64,000 nt of DNA, taken from NCBI GenBank assembly GCA_014904985.1, contig MU128982.1, positions 1-64,000 on the forward strand, read 5' to 3'. The DNA comes from Hydnum rufescens UP504 (taxonomy: Eukaryota > Basidiomycota > Agaricomycetes > Cantharellales > Hydnaceae). Both the position numbers and the translations under genes were made by a program. Positions 61,669 through 64,000 of this stretch are shown one piece after another (position 1 is the stretch's first letter; each line of letters opens with the position of its first letter). Below the pieces are notes generated by a model, which was not told the origin of the DNA, searched no databases, and saw only the letters and a list, made by a program, of their open reading frames with translations.

Positions 61669-63345
61669 AGCGTGACCTAATCCAAGTCCAACTGTGTGAA
61701 AATCCAATTTCATTGGCCTGAGGGCTTTCATGAGAATGTCGGCTGTCATTTTGTCCATGGGACAATAAGTAAAATTGAAGGTTCCATCTTTGATCATCTC
61801 ACAGATAAAGTGAAACCATATATTGATATGTTTCATTTGGGTGTGATAATTGTCACCCATCGTGAGTCTTAATGCTGACTGATTGTCACAATAGAGCACT
61901 GTTGGCCCAAGTGAGAGCTGAAACAATTTGTTAATTAGCTGCCGAAGCCATATACCTTTCTTGGCTGCATGTGTTGCAGCAACATACTCTGCCTCTGCCA
62001 TAGGTAATGTGACCAGCTCTTGTTTTCTTGAGCCCCATGGGATGGCACTGCCATTGATTAGAAATGCATATCCAGGGGTCACATGTCAGTGGCTCTGCAT
62101 GGCTCTATTGGCATCCGTGAAGCTGAGTAGATCATGATGTTCAGTACCATACACTAGATTAACATCTTTCGTACCTGCCAAATATCAGATGATTTGTTTG
62201 GTGGCCTCCCAGTGTACTGGTCCTGGGTTGTCAAGGAATTGAGATAAAGTTGAAACAGCAAAGGTAATATTGGGGCAGGTGGCTACTGATGCATACATAA
62301 GGCTGCCAATAGCCTCGCAATATGGAGTCCATTTCATTTGGGTGACATCCATAAGAATGGTTGGGCAGTCTGCCTGCAAGTACATGGCTCCAGGCTCCAT
62401 CGGTGTAGTAACGGGCTTCACATCATTCAGGGAGAATTGTCCGATGATAGATTTGATGTAAGAAGTCTGTGAGAGTCGAATAACTCGGGATTTGCAATCT
62501 CGCTTGACCTTAATTCCAAGTAGCCAGTGTAGTGGCCCAAGATTGGTAATAGAGTACTTAGCATTTATTTTCTCCTTATACACATCAAGTAACCTTCTCA
62601 ATGGACCCATAAATGTGCAATCATCGACATGGATTGCCAGTATAAGTGGCTGTCCCTCTTCCTCAGTATGAAAAACACTGGGATTGGCTTGGCTCATGCT
62701 GAATCCAAGATCAGTAAGGGCCCACGAGAGTGAATTGTACCAGTGTCAGCCAGCTTGTTTAAGACCATAAAGGGTCTTCTGTAATCACAGGATCATATTC
62801 ATACCCCGAGGTTTGTAACTGGGGGGGAATTGCATGTAAATTTCCTCGTTGGGGTCCAATTCGCCATTTAGATAGGCACTGTTGAAATTGAATGAGTTGA
62901 TCTCCCAGTCCTTTTCAGCTGCGATTGCAATGATCATCTGAAAACTTGCCATTCAGGCTATGGGAGAATAGGTTTCATAATAGTCAACACCGTAAATTTG
63001 AGTGAAACTGTGAGCAACGAGATGTGCCTTGTATTTTAAAAATACTACCATCAGCCTTGTGCTTGATCTTAAAGACCAATTTGCAGTCAATGATGTTTTT
63101 ACCTTGGGTCTCGGCACTTCTTCGTATGTTCCAGTGTCCTCAACAGTTTTGAGCTCGGTATTGATAGCCTTCTCCCACTCTGGCCAATTGGTCCTTGATT
63201 TTGCCTCTTCCAGTGATCCAGGGTTGCCATCCAGGTCCTGTAGTGCAACGTTATTGAATTCCATATAATACATGGCATCATTAACAAAATAATTTGCATC
63301 GTCAGTGTTTCTGGATGTGGGATTGCTCCCCCTGATGCCAGGGAT
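61666..63345 (-). pseudogene. Copia pol remnant (RT and RNase H)
   Basis: A single frame spans the region, broken by TGA at 62953-62955, 62785-62787, 62746-62748, 62185-62187 and 62086-62088. Recognisable parts: WEKAINTELKTVEDTGTYEE at the RT entry, the catalytic box ILAIHVDDCTF (HVDD for YVDD), RKRIF-type motifs near 62190, then RNase H with PMAEAEYVAATHAAKKGIW and YCDNQSALRL. The integrase C-terminal spacer is just visible at 63250-63345 before the family-B LTR. Each TGA sits where copia relatives usually have Arg or Lys. Confidence 0.85.
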
Positions 63346-63352
63346 TTGGCAG

Positions 63353-64000
63353 TGTAAGCAGGAATCTCCTAAGGGACTATGCCACAGTCCAAGATTGTTG
63401 AATCAAGGACGAAAGGAGAGGGCCACGGAGTCAATCCGTAGGTTAAGGTCCGATTGAATGAAAGGCCTTGAGGTTGAGAATTTGTCTTGCTAGGGCGGGC
63501 TTGCTCTAACAATGAATGAATGGATGATTTGATTCAGAAATCACACTGATGGCTCTCCTCTTGAGGGCCTATCCAAAGCGTGAACAATACTAGATATGGT
63601 CTGGAAATCACCCTGGTGCCAACAGCTGTCCTTCAAGACTTTAGAGACTGAGGGTGAGGGGGAAATCAATCAAAATTCGCATCCTCTGCACTTAATATAC
63701 ATCTTGGAATAATGCCATGGTAACCGGCAGAAAGGTGGGGTTAAGGAGAAAATGATGAAAAAGAGATTGAGTCAAAGGCTTCAAAACTGAAGGAGATATT
63801 CAATTAACAAGTCAGAATGGGGAATATGGCTTAACCAAGGTATCCCTCCTCTCCTACTGAACAGAATCCCTTGGGGAAAGGTGGAACTGGTCGCCCTAGA
63901 CGTACCCTCCATCGGACATAGGGTGCCGGAACCATAATTGCCTTTAATAATCAGAAAAGCGGAGGTAAAAGTGAAATGAGACATGGGGAGACTAAATTGC
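63353..64000 (-). mobile_element. Second family-B LTR, cut by window end
   Basis: Bases 63353-64000 align with 4593-5220 in the same orientation; the most similar part is about 63780-63980. It starts TGTAAGC at 63353, equivalent to 4593, right where the copia reading frame stops. Either a solo LTR or the 3' end of a full family-B element extending beyond the window. Confidence 0.75.

Larger units (their letters stand above)
61130..63352 (-). mobile_element. Ty1/copia element, 3' part only, decayed
   Basis: The minus-strand order is reverse transcriptase, RNase H, polypurine tract, LTR, as in copia 3' ends. gag, protease and most of integrase are missing because a family-B LTR enters at 63353. 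The left border (about 61130) is approximate. Confidence 0.8.

Noticed and set aside
1..64000. CRISPR arrays, rRNA genes, bacterial-type operons
   Set aside because: None present; the window is eukaryotic nuclear DNA.

Overview
This is nuclear DNA of a filamentous basidiomycete, most likely an Agaricomycete; I do not name a species. The evidence is dense 47-105 nt introns in nearly every host gene, fungal core genes (VAC8, eIF5, gamma-COP), a Zn2Cys6 regulator, a fungal P450, tandem Ctr-type copper transporters, and Agaricomycete-style chromovirus and MULE-like transposons.

Layout. 1-17.1 kb is a nested transposon block. Two inverted MULE-like DNA transposon copies lie end to end. The left copy runs off the window and was split by a complete but dead Ty3/gypsy chromovirus (133-11455, 5-bp TSD). 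The chromovirus was itself split by a 1.36-kb LTR (4593-5948). 17.9-19.6 kb is an unrecognised, probably decayed locus with a small foldback element. 21.4-30.6 kb is a compact run of host genes: Zn2Cys6 factor, NOPCHAP1-like protein, eIF5, a YvcK/CofD-like protein with unusual GC-AG introns, and VAC8 on a shared divergent promoter. 31.8-36.4 kb is a decayed ADAM-type metalloprotease gene carrying a MITE. 37-58 kb holds a PHD-finger protein, an intact P450, two Ctr copper transporters, an orphan 4-TM protein, a bHLH factor, gamma-COP and a ThrE/DUF1212 membrane protein. 59.7-60.4 kb is an orphan N-terminal piece of NTE1. 61.1-64 kb is a decayed Ty1/copia element invaded by a second copy of the 1.36-kb LTR family.

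Three window-wide signals stand out. First, transposon copies differ almost only by CpG transitions, and every in-frame stop I found inside gypsy and copia is TGA, never TAA or TAG. This points to CpG-methylation decay. Second, several conserved host genes, including the essential gamma-COP, are broken by one missing base, mostly in short homopolymers, and are otherwise perfect. This looks like sequence error more than gene death. Third, GC-AG introns are concentrated in one gene, where they flank a 15-nt micro-exon. No CRISPR array, rRNA or convincing tRNA was seen. All gene models were spliced by eye from frame continuity and family knowledge; no search was run.
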